From assembly GCA_037101405.1 (NCBI GenBank), contig AP017966.1:1-64000 (forward strand): DNA of 64,000 nt, written 5' to 3'. Below the pieces are notes generated by a model. That model saw nothing but the letters and a program-made list of their open reading frames with translations, ran no database searches and was not told the DNA's origin. The position numbers were made by a program, and so were the translations under genes. Source of the DNA: Candidatus Megaera polyxenophila. Its GTDB lineage: Bacteria > Pseudomonadota > Alphaproteobacteria > Rickettsiales > Rickettsiaceae. Shown piece by piece: positions 17,750-26,833 of the stretch (the stretch's first letter is position 1; every line of letters starts with the position of its first letter).

Positions 17750-18730
17750 ATGAAAGTGGGTCTTATTGGTTGCGGAAGAATAGCATTTGAAGCACATCTT
17801 CCAGCATATAAGAAATATAATATTAAAGTAGTTGCAGTTTGCGATTTAGTAGAAGAAAGGGCAAAAAAAGCTGCTGAAGAATTCAATGTTCCTTTTTACT
17901 GTACTGATCTTCAAGAGTTGGCTGCTAGGCAAGATGTAGAATTAATAGATATTGCTACAACTCCATTAGGAAGAATTGACTTGTTAAGATCTCTTTATTC
18001 TCATGGTAAGCCACTATTAATTCAGAAACCGTTGAGTTATGACTTATCTGAAGCAACTTTGATTTGTAATGAATTAAAATTACATGGAATAAAGGCTGCG
18101 GTAAATCATAATGCTCGTTGGGCACCAGTGAGTATAAGAATTAAAGAAATTATAGAAAGTAAGAAATTAGGTGAACTATATCAAGTACATCATATTAATA
18201 GATATAATGAAAATTTAAAATCTTGGTACACAGATATTGATAATTACATGTTTCTAGACCATGGATTACATTATTTTGATTTGATAAGGTTATTTGTTAA
18301 GAAAAACCCTGTAGAGGTTTCTGCATTACATAGAAAGATTCCTGGTCAAAAAGCAAACTGTCCCCTTACATACTCAGTTAATTTGAAATATGATGATTCT
18401 TTTCTTTCATCACTTTATTTTAATAATGCAGTTCCAGCTCCTAACGCATTTGATTGTCAGTGGTTTATTGATGGAACTCATGCATCGGTTAAAGCTACTA
18501 TTGATAGTATTTCTTTACAAAATGCTTCAGGGTATAATACTCCAATGACTAGATTAGAAGGAGACTGGATTCCAGAAGGTTTTTATGGTTCATATAAGAG
18601 TTTTGTAGATTCTATAATTAATAATTATATCCCTCTTCATTCACCAGAAGACCATTTAGAAAGTTTTAAAGTAGCTTATGCTGTTGCTGAATCTGCAAAT
18701 CATCAAGGTAAATGGATTGAGGTAAAATAA
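17750..18730 (+). CDS. Gfo/Idh/MocA-family dehydrogenase 3
   Basis: The protein is 326 aa and typical of the family: VGLIGCGRIAFEAHLPAY, acid at the end of beta-2 (VCDLVEERA), IQKPLSYD for the catalytic lysine and FLDHGLHYFDL with the family histidine. It starts 18 bases after the previous gene with AGGAATT upstream. An NAD(P)-dependent sugar or inositol dehydrogenase is expected. Of the four paralogues, this one and number 2 look the most canonical. Confidence 0.85.
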   Translation: MKVGLIGCGRIAFEAHLPAYKKYNIKVVAVCDLVEERAKKAAEEFNVPFYCTDLQELAARQDVELIDIATTPLGRIDLLRSLYSHGKPLLIQKPLSYDLSEATLICNELKLHGIKAAVNHNARWAPVSIRIKEIIESKKLGELYQVHHINRYNENLKSWYTDIDNYMFLDHGLHYFDLIRLFVKKNPVEVSALHRKIPGQKANCPLTYSVNLKYDDSFLSSLYFNNAVPAPNAFDCQWFIDGTHASVKATIDSISLQNASGYNTPMTRLEGDWIPEGFYGSYKSFVDSIINNYIPLHSPEDHLESFKVAYAVAESANHQGKWIEVK

Positions 18731-18732
18731 AA

Positions 18733-19767
18733 ATGCAAAAAATTGTCATTATTGGAAATGGTACAAGGGCACACAAATTATATATCCCATTAATAAAGAA
18801 ACTTCCATTTTTTAAGTTATGGGGGTTATGTGGTGCAAATTACACTAAAACCACTCAAATTTCTAAAGATTTCAATGTTAAGGTCTATGTAGATATAGAT
18901 GAGGTTTTATCTGATCCTGAAGTTGATGCTGTGATTTCTTGTGTCAATTGGACAAAAAATTCGGATGTTTATCAAAAAATTGCAGTTTCAGACAAGGCAT
19001 CATTACTAGAGACACCTTTAGGTCATGATTCAGCTTCTATAAAAAAAAGTTATGAGCTTTTAAGAAAAAAAAAATCTTATTTAGATATTTGTGAACAATA
19101 TCATATGCGACCGATAGAGATTTTAAAAAGACAGCTTATAGAGGCAGGTATATTTGGCAAAATTATTCATACATTTTGTATAGGAGTTGGTCATGAATAC
19201 CATGGTGCTAGTTTATTAAGGTCGTATTTAGGCTTTCATGATAAAGTTCGTAATGTTTTGAGTATACAAAAAGATATGCCATATTTTGAGCATATTAGTC
19301 ATAAGAATATATTTTTTCCAGGAGAGCGAATTCAAAATGCAATATTTGAATTTGAATCTGGAGCACTGGGTATATTTCATTGGTCTTGGTTGAATTATTT
19401 TTCTGCAGTTAGGGGAGAAAGGAGTTCAGGATTTTATGGTACAAAAGGTAGTGCGATGGGAGAGAATTGTATGGTATTTATAAATTATACTGACTCACCA
19501 AAACCAATAGAGTTTCGAAGATATACGAGAGTAGTAGAAGGAATTGAAGTCCTGCAAGAAATCACTGCATGTTTAGATAAAAAAATTGTTGCTCGTTGGG
19601 TAAATCCTTTAACAGATATTATTTTAAATGAAGATGAAATTGCAGCTTGTTATTTTTTAATAAATTTAAATAAAGCTAAAAATAACAACAAAATAAAACC
19701 TATTTATTCGGTTGATCAAGCTTATGAAGATCACATATTAGTTGAGAAAATGAGTGATGTAATATGA
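18733..19767 (+). CDS. Gfo/Idh/MocA-family dehydrogenase 4, diverged
   Basis: The protein is 344 aa. The N-terminus IVIIGNGTRAHKLYIPLI keeps the Rossmann glycine pattern in altered form (GNGTRA instead of GCGxxG). The usual EKP lysine motif is replaced by LLETPLGHD, so the catalytic lysine appears to be missing. It may be a non-catalytic or altered-activity paralogue, for example a partner of one of the other three. A conserved-looking segment SAVRGERSSGFYGTKGSAMGE keeps the C-terminal GxxG turn. It starts three bases after the previous stop. Confidence 0.75.
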   Translation: MQKIVIIGNGTRAHKLYIPLIKKLPFFKLWGLCGANYTKTTQISKDFNVKVYVDIDEVLSDPEVDAVISCVNWTKNSDVYQKIAVSDKASLLETPLGHDSASIKKSYELLRKKKSYLDICEQYHMRPIEILKRQLIEAGIFGKIIHTFCIGVGHEYHGASLLRSYLGFHDKVRNVLSIQKDMPYFEHISHKNIFFPGERIQNAIFEFESGALGIFHWSWLNYFSAVRGERSSGFYGTKGSAMGENCMVFINYTDSPKPIEFRRYTRVVEGIEVLQEITACLDKKIVARWVNPLTDIILNEDEIAACYFLINLNKAKNNNKIKPIYSVDQAYEDHILVEKMSDVI

Positions 19768-19838
19768 AGAGTTTTTTTTAATTTTATTATATAAGTTACT
19801 TTAAGTTTTTTATAGTAATTATCTTACTATTATCATAT

Positions 19839-20675
19839 ATGACAATAATAAATTCAGCAATTGCTTTTAATAAATCAGTTCGCATTGGTATTGAGGGGAT
19901 GCCAGGTACAGGAAAAACTAGTTCTCTTGCTAGCTTAGTTCAATATTTACCAAACTATTGTATTTTTTTACCTGAAATTAATTTACAGAATAATTCCAAA
20001 TACAACAGAAATAAATCTGTAGATGATGTTTATCATGAGTTCTGGAAAAAACGTTCGGAAGCTATTCTTTCTAGTGGTATAGACCTTTGTTTTATTATGG
20101 ATAGAACATATTTTTCAAATTTAGCCTATACCTATGCTGTTGGTAGTAATGAGGAGTATGTTATAAAAGCAAATCAAATTAAACGAGATTTTTCAAGTTT
20201 AAATTTTGATCTTATAATAGTTTTAATTGCTTCACCTGAAACAGGCTTACAGAGGAGACAAGAAAATAACGATAATCCCCTACACCCTTGGGATAAAATT
20301 GATTTTCTATATAGACTGAAAAAGTTTTATGTGGAAGAGTTTCTAAAAATATACAAAGGAAAATATCTTTATATTTACACAGATAATATGACCATAGATG
20401 ATCTAGAAAAGAAAATTACAACAATTCTATCGTCATATATTAAATTAAATTTTTTTAACACCACTTCAACAATTGAAGACAAGGATTTAATTAAAAATAA
20501 AATGCTAACTTTTGCAAGAGATAATCACTTAGGGAGACCATATACAGACGTTGTAAATGTTTTTGGATATCCAACAATTTACTATAGACAACATGCTATA
20601 CAGAATAATGAAAATAATGAAATTGTTTATTTTGATACATTTCGTTTAAGGCAAATTCTGATTAAAGGTTTATGA
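19839..20675 (+). CDS. P-loop nucleoside/nucleotide-kinase-like protein
   Basis: The protein is 278 aa. Walker A is GIEGMPGTGKTSSLA, as in thymidylate-kinase/deoxynucleoside-kinase folds. MDRTYFSNLAY fits the DR(x) base-recognition motif, and LIVLIASPETGLQRRQ fits the LID-side motif of the family. The last 75 residues (NHLGRPYTDVVNVFGYPTIYY) are an extra domain not usual in dTMP kinase. The substrate is unknown; a pathway nucleoside, sugar or antibiotic kinase is possible. It follows a 71-base gap and overlaps the next gene (ATGA at 20672). Confidence 0.7.
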   Translation: MTIINSAIAFNKSVRIGIEGMPGTGKTSSLASLVQYLPNYCIFLPEINLQNNSKYNRNKSVDDVYHEFWKKRSEAILSSGIDLCFIMDRTYFSNLAYTYAVGSNEEYVIKANQIKRDFSSLNFDLIIVLIASPETGLQRRQENNDNPLHPWDKIDFLYRLKKFYVEEFLKIYKGKYLYIYTDNMTIDDLEKKITTILSSYIKLNFFNTTSTIEDKDLIKNKMLTFARDNHLGRPYTDVVNVFGYPTIYYRQHAIQNNENNEIVYFDTFRLRQILIKGL

Positions 20676-21499
20676 ATATGGAAAACAATTATAATGATTT
20701 AGATTTACAATTTTTAAAAAATAAAATTATATTAATTGCTCAATCAGCAGGGGATATCCTACTTAATTTTTATAATGAGAGTTTAGAATTATTTGAAAAA
20801 GTTGATTATAGTTTCTATACATTAGCAGATATAGAGTCTGAAAAATTTATTTTACAACAGTTGATGCAATTAACACCAGAAATTCCAGTGATTTCTGAAG
20901 AAGCTGTAGAAAGAGGTATAATCCCTAATATACAAAAAGGCAATTTTTGGCTTGTTGATCCTTTGGATGGTACAGATGGATATATTAAAGGTAATAATGA
21001 CTTTGTAATAAATATTGCTTTAATTTTAAACTTTTCTCCTGTAATGGGAGTTGTGTATATACCAGTCGCTAAGAAAACTTATGTGGGTATAGCTAGAAAA
21101 GAGGCTCACGTGATTGATAGAGACGGAAGCAGTCGCATAATTAAAACCAGCGTTATTTCATCTAATGAAATAAGCCTTTTATTATATCATCCTTTACCTA
21201 AAAATGTATATAGAGATAGTTATCTTAAGAAATTTCATTTTACTAAACTAAAAAGAAATAGCGATGCTTGTAGATTTTGTAGAATGGCGGAAGGAGAGTT
21301 TGATTTACATGTATGTTTTGAAGGAAGTTATGAATGGGATACAGCCGCTGGTCATGCAATAATTCAAGGGGCTGGTGGGAATATAGTTGGATTAGATAAT
21401 ATTGAGTTAGTATATGGTAAAAAAAATTTTAAAAATCAAGAATTTATAATTCATGGAGAGTTAAAAGGATATAAAATACCATGTTTTTTTGTAAAATAA
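20672..21499 (+). CDS. inositol-monophosphatase / CysQ-family phosphatase
   Basis: The protein is 275 aa. The lithium-sensitive phosphatase signature is present: SEEA (metal-binding acids), VDPLDGTDGYIKG and YEWDTAAGHAIIQGAGG. These enzymes remove phosphate from inositol phosphates, 3'-phosphoadenosine 5'-phosphate or sugar bisphosphates, depending on the subfamily. Spacing is nearer to CysQ than to classic IMPase, but this cannot be settled by eye. In this cluster it could produce a free sugar or cyclitol. A second ATG at 20678 is an alternative start. Confidence 0.85.
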   Translation: MNMENNYNDLDLQFLKNKIILIAQSAGDILLNFYNESLELFEKVDYSFYTLADIESEKFILQQLMQLTPEIPVISEEAVERGIIPNIQKGNFWLVDPLDGTDGYIKGNNDFVINIALILNFSPVMGVVYIPVAKKTYVGIARKEAHVIDRDGSSRIIKTSVISSNEISLLLYHPLPKNVYRDSYLKKFHFTKLKRNSDACRFCRMAEGEFDLHVCFEGSYEWDTAAGHAIIQGAGGNIVGLDNIELVYGKKNFKNQEFIIHGELKGYKIPCFFVK

Positions 21500-21622
21500 A
21501 GAGTCTGTAATACACGTTTTTATTCAATGGTTAAATTTTTTACAGCAATATTCTGTAGCCTTTTCTTAATAATCTTTATTTTCTTATTAAAGATGCATAA
21601 ACTTAAAATTAGTTAATAATAT

Positions 21623-22612
21623 ATGACGAGTGTAACACAAAATAAACTTAGATTTATCAAGATAAATAATAATTATCTAGGGGTATTATTTATCCTTCTT
21701 CATGCCTCATTGGATGTATTATTTTATGCAATATGTAAGTATGATTCTAAAAATAATTATAGTAATAGTGTTATGGAAGAAATAATATTTGTTTTTGCGT
21801 ACAATTTTAAATCCTTAATTATATTAATTATATTCTTTCTTATAAAGTATTTAATAAATAATAATTTATCCCCTAAAGAAAGACTATCTACTAAAATAGA
21901 TTCAGCAAATCTAAAAATTTATGCTGTAATGAGCTTTTTTTCTGTAGTTGGTTTCATTATTTTTTTATATGGATTACAAGATATGATGATAGCTAACGCA
22001 ATGTCTATAAAATATATTGAACAAATTTTATGGGTAATTGTTGGAGTAATTTTACTAAATGAAAGGCTTAGTTCAAAGCAAGTACTTGGAATATTAGTCT
22101 CTATATCAGGAGTTGGAATTATTATCATCAGTCATTTAGAGGTAATTGATAAGATAATCACGTACTTTCTTCCAGTGTTTGCAGCCATTTGTTGGACTAT
22201 TTCTTCTAATTTGGGAAAACACCTCATTAAAAATGAGAAAAATATTTTAGTGCATATGGTATACTATTATATATTTCATGTACTAATACTTTGCTTTTTG
22301 TTTGTTATATTTATTTTGTATTCAAATATAAATATAGAAGAAGTACATATCAATCTAGGGTCTTATGAATTTTTAATTCATATTTTATCAATGACATTTT
22401 TCTATAAAGCATTAAAAGTTGCTCCGATTAGTTTATTAGCTCCGTTTGTATATGTAAAACTTATTGTCTCTGCTTTATTAGGTTACTTTATTTTTTTAGA
22501 TATTTATAATTCATTAGAGCTATTTGCATATATATTAATAATATATGGAGGATTAATGGTTTTAAACACTTTAAATTACTCAAAATTTATAGAAACTGAG
22601 ATAGTAAAGTAG
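21623..22612 (+). CDS. EamA/DMT-family membrane transporter
   Basis: The protein is 329 aa with about ten predicted transmembrane helices and EamA-like repeats (SIKYIEQILWVIVGVILLNERLSSKQVLGILVSISGVG). This family includes metabolite exporters and the rickettsial AdoMet carrier. Position inside the cluster suggests export of the product or import of a precursor. Its stop overlaps the GTG start of the PfkB gene (TAGTG at 22610-22614). Confidence 0.85.
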   Translation: MTSVTQNKLRFIKINNNYLGVLFILLHASLDVLFYAICKYDSKNNYSNSVMEEIIFVFAYNFKSLIILIIFFLIKYLINNNLSPKERLSTKIDSANLKIYAVMSFFSVVGFIIFLYGLQDMMIANAMSIKYIEQILWVIVGVILLNERLSSKQVLGILVSISGVGIIIISHLEVIDKIITYFLPVFAAICWTISSNLGKHLIKNEKNILVHMVYYYIFHVLILCFLFVIFILYSNINIEEVHINLGSYEFLIHILSMTFFYKALKVAPISLLAPFVYVKLIVSALLGYFIFLDIYNSLELFAYILIIYGGLMVLNTLNYSKFIETEIVK

Positions 22613-23451
22613 TGCCTAAAAAAACTCCTATTTTAATTATTGGTAACGCTGCTCATGATATATTAATTAATCAGAATGGTGAAATTGTAAAATGTTTAGG
22701 TGGAAGTGCACCTTATATAAGTAAGGTATTGTTAGGACTAAACATTCCCTATAATGTAGTTAGCCATGTTGGACATGATTTTAAATATTTATATAACTGT
22801 CCTTTTTTTCCTAGTTTTTTTAAGACAAGTAGTACTACAACATTCATTAATTTTAATTCTATTCCTAGAGTACAAAAAGTTATAAAATGTTGTAGACCTA
22901 TTTTTCCAAAGGAGATAAAATATTTTTCAGATATTGCAGTGGTTTGTAGTATAATCGGCGAGATACCACCAGTAACTATAAGAAAAATACGTTCTAATAG
23001 CAAGATTTTAATTGCTGATATTCAAGGTTTTATTAGAAAAAGACAAAAAGATGGTAGCGTAATATTATCACATATAGATGATACATTATACTCAAAATCA
23101 ATTTTTTTATTCGATTTTATAAAAGTAAGTGAAGAAGAAATTGAGTATATAGATTTAACTAAATTAGTTAGAGGAGGTGTAAAAGTACTTGTAACAAGAG
23201 CTGGTAATGGGTGTCATTTGTATTATCAAAATTCTTCTATTTACATTCCAACATTTTCTATAAAACCTCTAGATAGTACTGGAGCAGGCGATTCTTTTTT
23301 AGCTGGTTTTGTTGCTGGTTTATATAATAACATATCAATTCAAAATTCAATTGAGTTGGGACATAAATGTGCAAGTATTGCTATTAAATTTATTGGAATT
23401 CCTGATAAAGAGCAGTTTATAACGCTTAAATTTGGGTATTATGACAAGTAG
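22612..23451 (+). CDS. PfkB-family carbohydrate/nucleoside kinase
   Basis: The product is 279 aa, starting at GTG 22612 overlapping the previous stop. The N-terminal GNAAHDILIN and GGSAPYISKVL are sugar-binding regions of the ribokinase fold, and PLDSTGAGDSFLAGF is the C-terminal signature with the catalytic base Asp. Ribokinase, adenosine kinase and fructokinase belong here. With an adenosine-deaminase-like gene and an AdoMet synthetase in the same cluster, a nucleoside or modified-sugar substrate is plausible. Confidence 0.85.
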   Translation: MPKKTPILIIGNAAHDILINQNGEIVKCLGGSAPYISKVLLGLNIPYNVVSHVGHDFKYLYNCPFFPSFFKTSSTTTFINFNSIPRVQKVIKCCRPIFPKEIKYFSDIAVVCSIIGEIPPVTIRKIRSNSKILIADIQGFIRKRQKDGSVILSHIDDTLYSKSIFLFDFIKVSEEEIEYIDLTKLVRGGVKVLVTRAGNGCHLYYQNSSIYIPTFSIKPLDSTGAGDSFLAGFVAGLYNNISIQNSIELGHKCASIAIKFIGIPDKEQFITLKFGYYDK

Positions 23452-23649
23452 AGGCCAAATATCCGACATTAGGGTGATTATTTGGGTAGTTTTTAGGGAT
23501 TTAAGCAGGAATTTACCTTGTGACTTAGTGAGGAACTCATCGCATAAAGGATACTTTTATGCTAAATTATTTCTAAAAAACTAATCGTATAATAAGTTAT
23601 GTCCAAAATCAAAGAAATTGAGGATTTTGTAAAATTTTAGCTATATACT
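23452..23649 (+). other. gap between PfkB and adenosine-deaminase-like genes
   Basis: 198 bases with no convincing gene. A 13-codon ORF (MSKIKEIEDFVKF) at about 23600 precedes the deaminase and may be a transposase scrap. The base composition is slightly different from the flanks, compatible with an old insertion scar. No promoter is called. Confidence 0.35.
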
Positions 23650-24645
23650 ATGCAGAAAAATAAAAAACAATTACAACAATTAATATTTAATGCTCCCAAG
23701 GCTGAATTGCATATTCATTTAGAAGGATCGATCTCATTAAAGTTTTGGAAAAAACATTTTCCTAAATTGTATCATGAGATACTTTCTTTTCATTCTATAA
23801 AAAACAAATCATTACCAATTTTTTTAGAATGTATGGAAAAAATACATAAATCGTTAAGTACTGCTAATTTATATTATTTAGCTTGTTTAGATCTTTTAGA
23901 TCAACTTATTTTAGAAAATATAAAATATGTTGAAATTACTTGGGGACCAGGAGGGATTTATGAATTTCATCATATAGAACCAGAAGAAGTTTTTAGAGAG
24001 ATTCTGAGAGCTTTGAATGAAAGAAAAGAATTTATTGAAGCAAAAATTTTAGTAGATATAATTCGAAATCAAAACTTATCAATTGCTCAAAAAATGATTG
24101 ATTGGATTAGCTTAGAAAATCCTAAGGAAATTGTGGGTATTAATTTTGGAGGAGATGAAGAAAAATATAAAGTTGATAAATTCTTATCTATATTTAGTCA
24201 AGCAAAAAGGTTAGGTTTGGGAATTACAATACATGCTGGTGAATCTGTAGATGAAAAAGAATTTATTGAGTCAATACAAAAAGTAAAACCTAATAGAATT
24301 GGCCATGCAACTTCACTTTCTTCAAAAGATTTTATTGATCAGATAGTAAATGAAAACTATCATGTTGAAGCATGTCCTACAAGTAATTATATTTTAGGAT
24401 ATTTATCAAAAAAAGCCTTGCATCCATCTTTACTAAACTTGAATATTAGTAGCAGTATTAATACTGATGATAGAACATTTTTTACTCTAACTTTAACTGA
24501 AGAATTGTTAGAGTTATTAAATAATAACATTATAAGCATCCGTGATGTGGCTGTAATGCAAAAAAATGCCGTAAAAAATGCTTTTGTTAAGCAAGATTCA
24601 AAATTTTTATCAGAAATTGATTTTTTTTGGTGTAGATTCTTGTAG
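23650..24645 (+). CDS. adenosine-deaminase-family enzyme
   Basis: The protein is 331 aa. Metal and catalytic motifs are all in order: AELHIHLEGS near the N-terminus, ITIHAGES, RIGHATSL and the SSINTDD stretch with the metal-binding Asp. It hydrolyses the amino group of adenosine, adenine or a related purine. With the AdoMet synthetase and kinases upstream, it may act on an adenosine by-product or on a pathway nucleoside. It is the last gene of the metabolic cluster; the recombinase module follows after 300 bases. Confidence 0.85.
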   Translation: MQKNKKQLQQLIFNAPKAELHIHLEGSISLKFWKKHFPKLYHEILSFHSIKNKSLPIFLECMEKIHKSLSTANLYYLACLDLLDQLILENIKYVEITWGPGGIYEFHHIEPEEVFREILRALNERKEFIEAKILVDIIRNQNLSIAQKMIDWISLENPKEIVGINFGGDEEKYKVDKFLSIFSQAKRLGLGITIHAGESVDEKEFIESIQKVKPNRIGHATSLSSKDFIDQIVNENYHVEACPTSNYILGYLSKKALHPSLLNLNISSSINTDDRTFFTLTLTEELLELLNNNIISIRDVAVMQKNAVKNAFVKQDSKFLSEIDFFWCRFL

Positions 24646-24706
24646 GTTTATTTGATTCTCCTAAAAACCTATCAGCAACATAGGTGCTAAAATTCCCATT
24701 AAGGAA

Positions 24707-24949
24707 TTATACGAATAATCTGTTGAATACCTTTAATACACTATGATTTAGATCTTAAAATTGTCTATTTAAAAAAAATGAACATTATTTATTTAATATT
24801 AAATATCATAAAATCATCAAGAACAATTTAATAATTCGTATAAATAGTGAATATAATATGTCTTATACGTACCATATTTAAGAATCTACTTGTATTATAC
24901 GAACTAAACCTATATGCTAACACAATATCCTATTGTTCGTATAATACAA
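24707..24949 (+). repeat. TTATACGAA recombination-site-like repeats upstream of the tyrosine recombinase
   Basis: Within the 300-base gap, TTATACGAA occurs at 24707-24715 and inverted at 24835-24843, with a partial copy at 24863-24869. A perfect 15-bp inverted pair lies at 24890-24904 and 24935-24949, separated by 30 bases and ending at the recombinase start. Arms of this kind resemble loxP- or dif-like half sites, and the position beside an XerD-like gene suggests crossover sites, operators or both. The 30-base spacing is longer than the 6-8 bases of a standard crossover core. Confidence 0.6.
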
Positions 24950-24956
24950 ATTGATT

Positions 24957-25856
24957 ATGTTAGGTAAATTATTAAATGATTTTAAAGAAAAGATGATCGC
25001 TGAAGATACCAGTGATAATACCATCAAAAATTATGTCTCAGATATCAAAATCTTTTATAAATGGTATCAAGAAATAGGATTTTTAGAAAATATCGATAAA
25101 ATAACCCATTATCATTTAAACACTTACAAGGATTATTTAATTCATAATCAACGAAAAAAAGCCTCCTCAATCAATAGAAATATCCAGAGTTTAAAAAAAT
25201 TCTTTCAATTCATGGCTGATAAGAAACTTATCAAGGAGAATCCATCAGAAAAAATAAAATTTTTAAAACAAACAAAAAGAACAAAGCCTAAGGCACTAAC
25301 CAAAAATGATATTCACAAACTATTATCAGTAACTTCCCATTCATCACATGGAACAAAAAAGCGTAATTATGCCATTATACAACTTTTGTTGCAGACAGGC
25401 ATTAGAGTCGGAGAGCTAGTTAATCTGGAAATAAGGGATTTAACACTACATGATAGATCAGGAGAAATAAGAATTATTAATGCCAAGGGCGGCAAAGAAA
25501 GAACTATACCTTTAAATAGTTCTGCAAGAAAAGCTTTACGTAATTATTTTGGAGGAAAAAATCCGGAAGAAAAAAGAGTAGTATTTTTAAGCAAACAAAA
25601 TAAAAAAATGACCGTCAGAGCTATACAAAAGGTAATTAATAGTTTAGCAGGTAAAGCAGGTATAGAAAATATGAGTCCACACACTTTAAGACATACTTTT
25701 GCTATTAACTACTTAAGGTCTAATCCTGAGTGTCTAGTAGAATTAAGTACACTATTAGGACATGAATCACTTGATACTACTTCTATTTATACAGTAGCTT
25801 CAAAAGAAAGATTAGCTAGTACAATAGAAAATGCAGGGTACTATATCAATGAATGA
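24957..25856 (+). CDS. XerD-like tyrosine recombinase
   Basis: The product is 299 aa from ATG 24957 (a TTG at 24951 also opens the frame). An N-terminal SAM-like core-binding domain (SDNTIKNYVSDIKIFYKWY) is followed by the catalytic domain with TGIRVGEL, HTLRHTF, LGHESLDTT and the nucleophile tyrosine in SIYTVAS. It resembles XerC/XerD. Next to a ParA cassette, the likely role is plasmid multimer resolution or integration. The inverted repeats directly upstream may be its sites. Confidence 0.9.
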   Translation: MLGKLLNDFKEKMIAEDTSDNTIKNYVSDIKIFYKWYQEIGFLENIDKITHYHLNTYKDYLIHNQRKKASSINRNIQSLKKFFQFMADKKLIKENPSEKIKFLKQTKRTKPKALTKNDIHKLLSVTSHSSHGTKKRNYAIIQLLLQTGIRVGELVNLEIRDLTLHDRSGEIRIINAKGGKERTIPLNSSARKALRNYFGGKNPEEKRVVFLSKQNKKMTVRAIQKVINSLAGKAGIENMSPHTLRHTFAINYLRSNPECLVELSTLLGHESLDTTSIYTVASKERLASTIENAGYYINE

Positions 25857-25895
25857 TAAAAGTTTTAGTCCATATAAAACTTAGCTTTAATAATA

Positions 25896-25941
25896 TTATC
25901 ATTTGATATTATGAGTAAGTGTTCATATTATTAAATGATAA
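25896..25941 (+). repeat. partition-site-like repeats upstream of parA
   Basis: The 103-base gap between the recombinase and parA contains TTATCATTT (25896-25904) and its inverse AAATGATAA (25933-25941), with ATGAGTAAGT between them (25911-25920). AAATGATAAC and the inverse ACTTACTCAT recur just downstream of the partition operon (26832-26849). Repeats flanking a ParA/RHH operon are typical of a centromere-operator; the assignment is inferred. Confidence 0.55.
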
Positions 25942-25959
25942 CAAGAAATTGTAATAAAT

Positions 25960-26610
25960 ATGGCAAAAAAGATCAGTATTTTAAATCCAAAAGGCGGTTG
26001 CGGGAAAACTACTTTAAGCTCAAATTTGGGATCAAGCTTACTACTAAATGGATATAAAACCTTATTAATAGATACTGATCCACAAGGCACTTTAAGAGAT
26101 TGGAAATCAATGGATGAAAATGATAGTCAACCTCAAATAATTGTTATTGATAGACCTAATTTACAAAAAGATCTAACTTCAATTGCAATTAATTTTGACT
26201 ATTTAATTATTGATGGTGCAGCTAAATTACAGGACATGATTACTTTTGCAGTAAAAAACTCTGATGTCGTCCTTATACCAATTCAACCTTCTGCTGCTGA
26301 TATATGGGCCTGCGAAGCATTAATTCATTTAATAAAAGCAAGGCAAGAGGTAACAGATGGAATACCTAAAGCAGCATTTATAATTAGCAGACAAATCAAA
26401 AACTCCAATCTTGCTAGAGATATAGATGAAGCTTTAAAACAATTTTCTTTTCCAGTTTTTAACTCTCGTACTACACAAAGAGTTATTTACGGTGAGGCAT
26501 TAAGCTCAGGTAAGAGTGTTTTTAATATAGAAAGTAGCGGAGAAGCTGCTTCTGAGATACAAAATATAACAAAAGAATTGCAAAATTTTATTTATGAACA
26601 AAAAATTTAA
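25960..26610 (+). CDS. parA: ParA-family partition ATPase
   Basis: The protein is 216 aa. It has the deviant Walker A KGGCGKTT (residues about 10-17), LLIDTDPQGTLRDW and YLIIDGAA. The small size without an N-terminal HTH marks a type Ib partition ATPase. It pulls plasmid copies apart together with a small centromere-binding partner, encoded next with a 17-base overlap. It is distinct from the second parA at 53795. Confidence 0.9.
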   Translation: MAKKISILNPKGGCGKTTLSSNLGSSLLLNGYKTLLIDTDPQGTLRDWKSMDENDSQPQIIVIDRPNLQKDLTSIAINFDYLIIDGAAKLQDMITFAVKNSDVVLIPIQPSAADIWACEALIHLIKARQEVTDGIPKAAFIISRQIKNSNLARDIDEALKQFSFPVFNSRTTQRVIYGEALSSGKSVFNIESSGEAASEIQNITKELQNFIYEQKI

Positions 26611-26833
26611 TTTAAACGATAGTATCAAAAACAAGAGACATTTTAGCAACAGTGAAAATCCTATATTTGGTCAACTAATGTCTGATGTACAGAAAGATGA
26701 AGTAGAATTAGCAAGAATAAATTTTGAAATAGATAAAAGGATAAGACACAAATTTAAATCCAAAGCTAGTGCAGAAGGTAAACAAATGAGAGAGATTTTA
26801 GTTAAATTAATTGAAGATTATCTTAATGATTAA
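26594..26833 (+). CDS. ribbon-helix-helix centromere-binding protein (ParG/ParB-type)
   Basis: The product is 79 aa. The flexible basic N-terminus (about 1-40) and the C-terminal ARINFEIDKRIRHKFKSKA followed by LVKLIEDYL fit an RHH fold (beta strand, two helices). Such proteins bind repeats next to a parA gene and repress the operon. Overlap with parA supports coupled translation. The flanking AAATGATAAC repeats are candidate targets. Confidence 0.7.
   Translation: MNKKFNLNDSIKNKRHFSNSENPIFGQLMSDVQKDEVELARINFEIDKRIRHKFKSKASAEGKQMREILVKLIEDYLND

Noticed and set aside
8807-24645. Calling the cluster an aminoglycoside pathway
   Set aside because: No aminotransferase, 2-deoxy-scyllo-inosose synthase or glycosyltransferase was seen, so the product class is left open.
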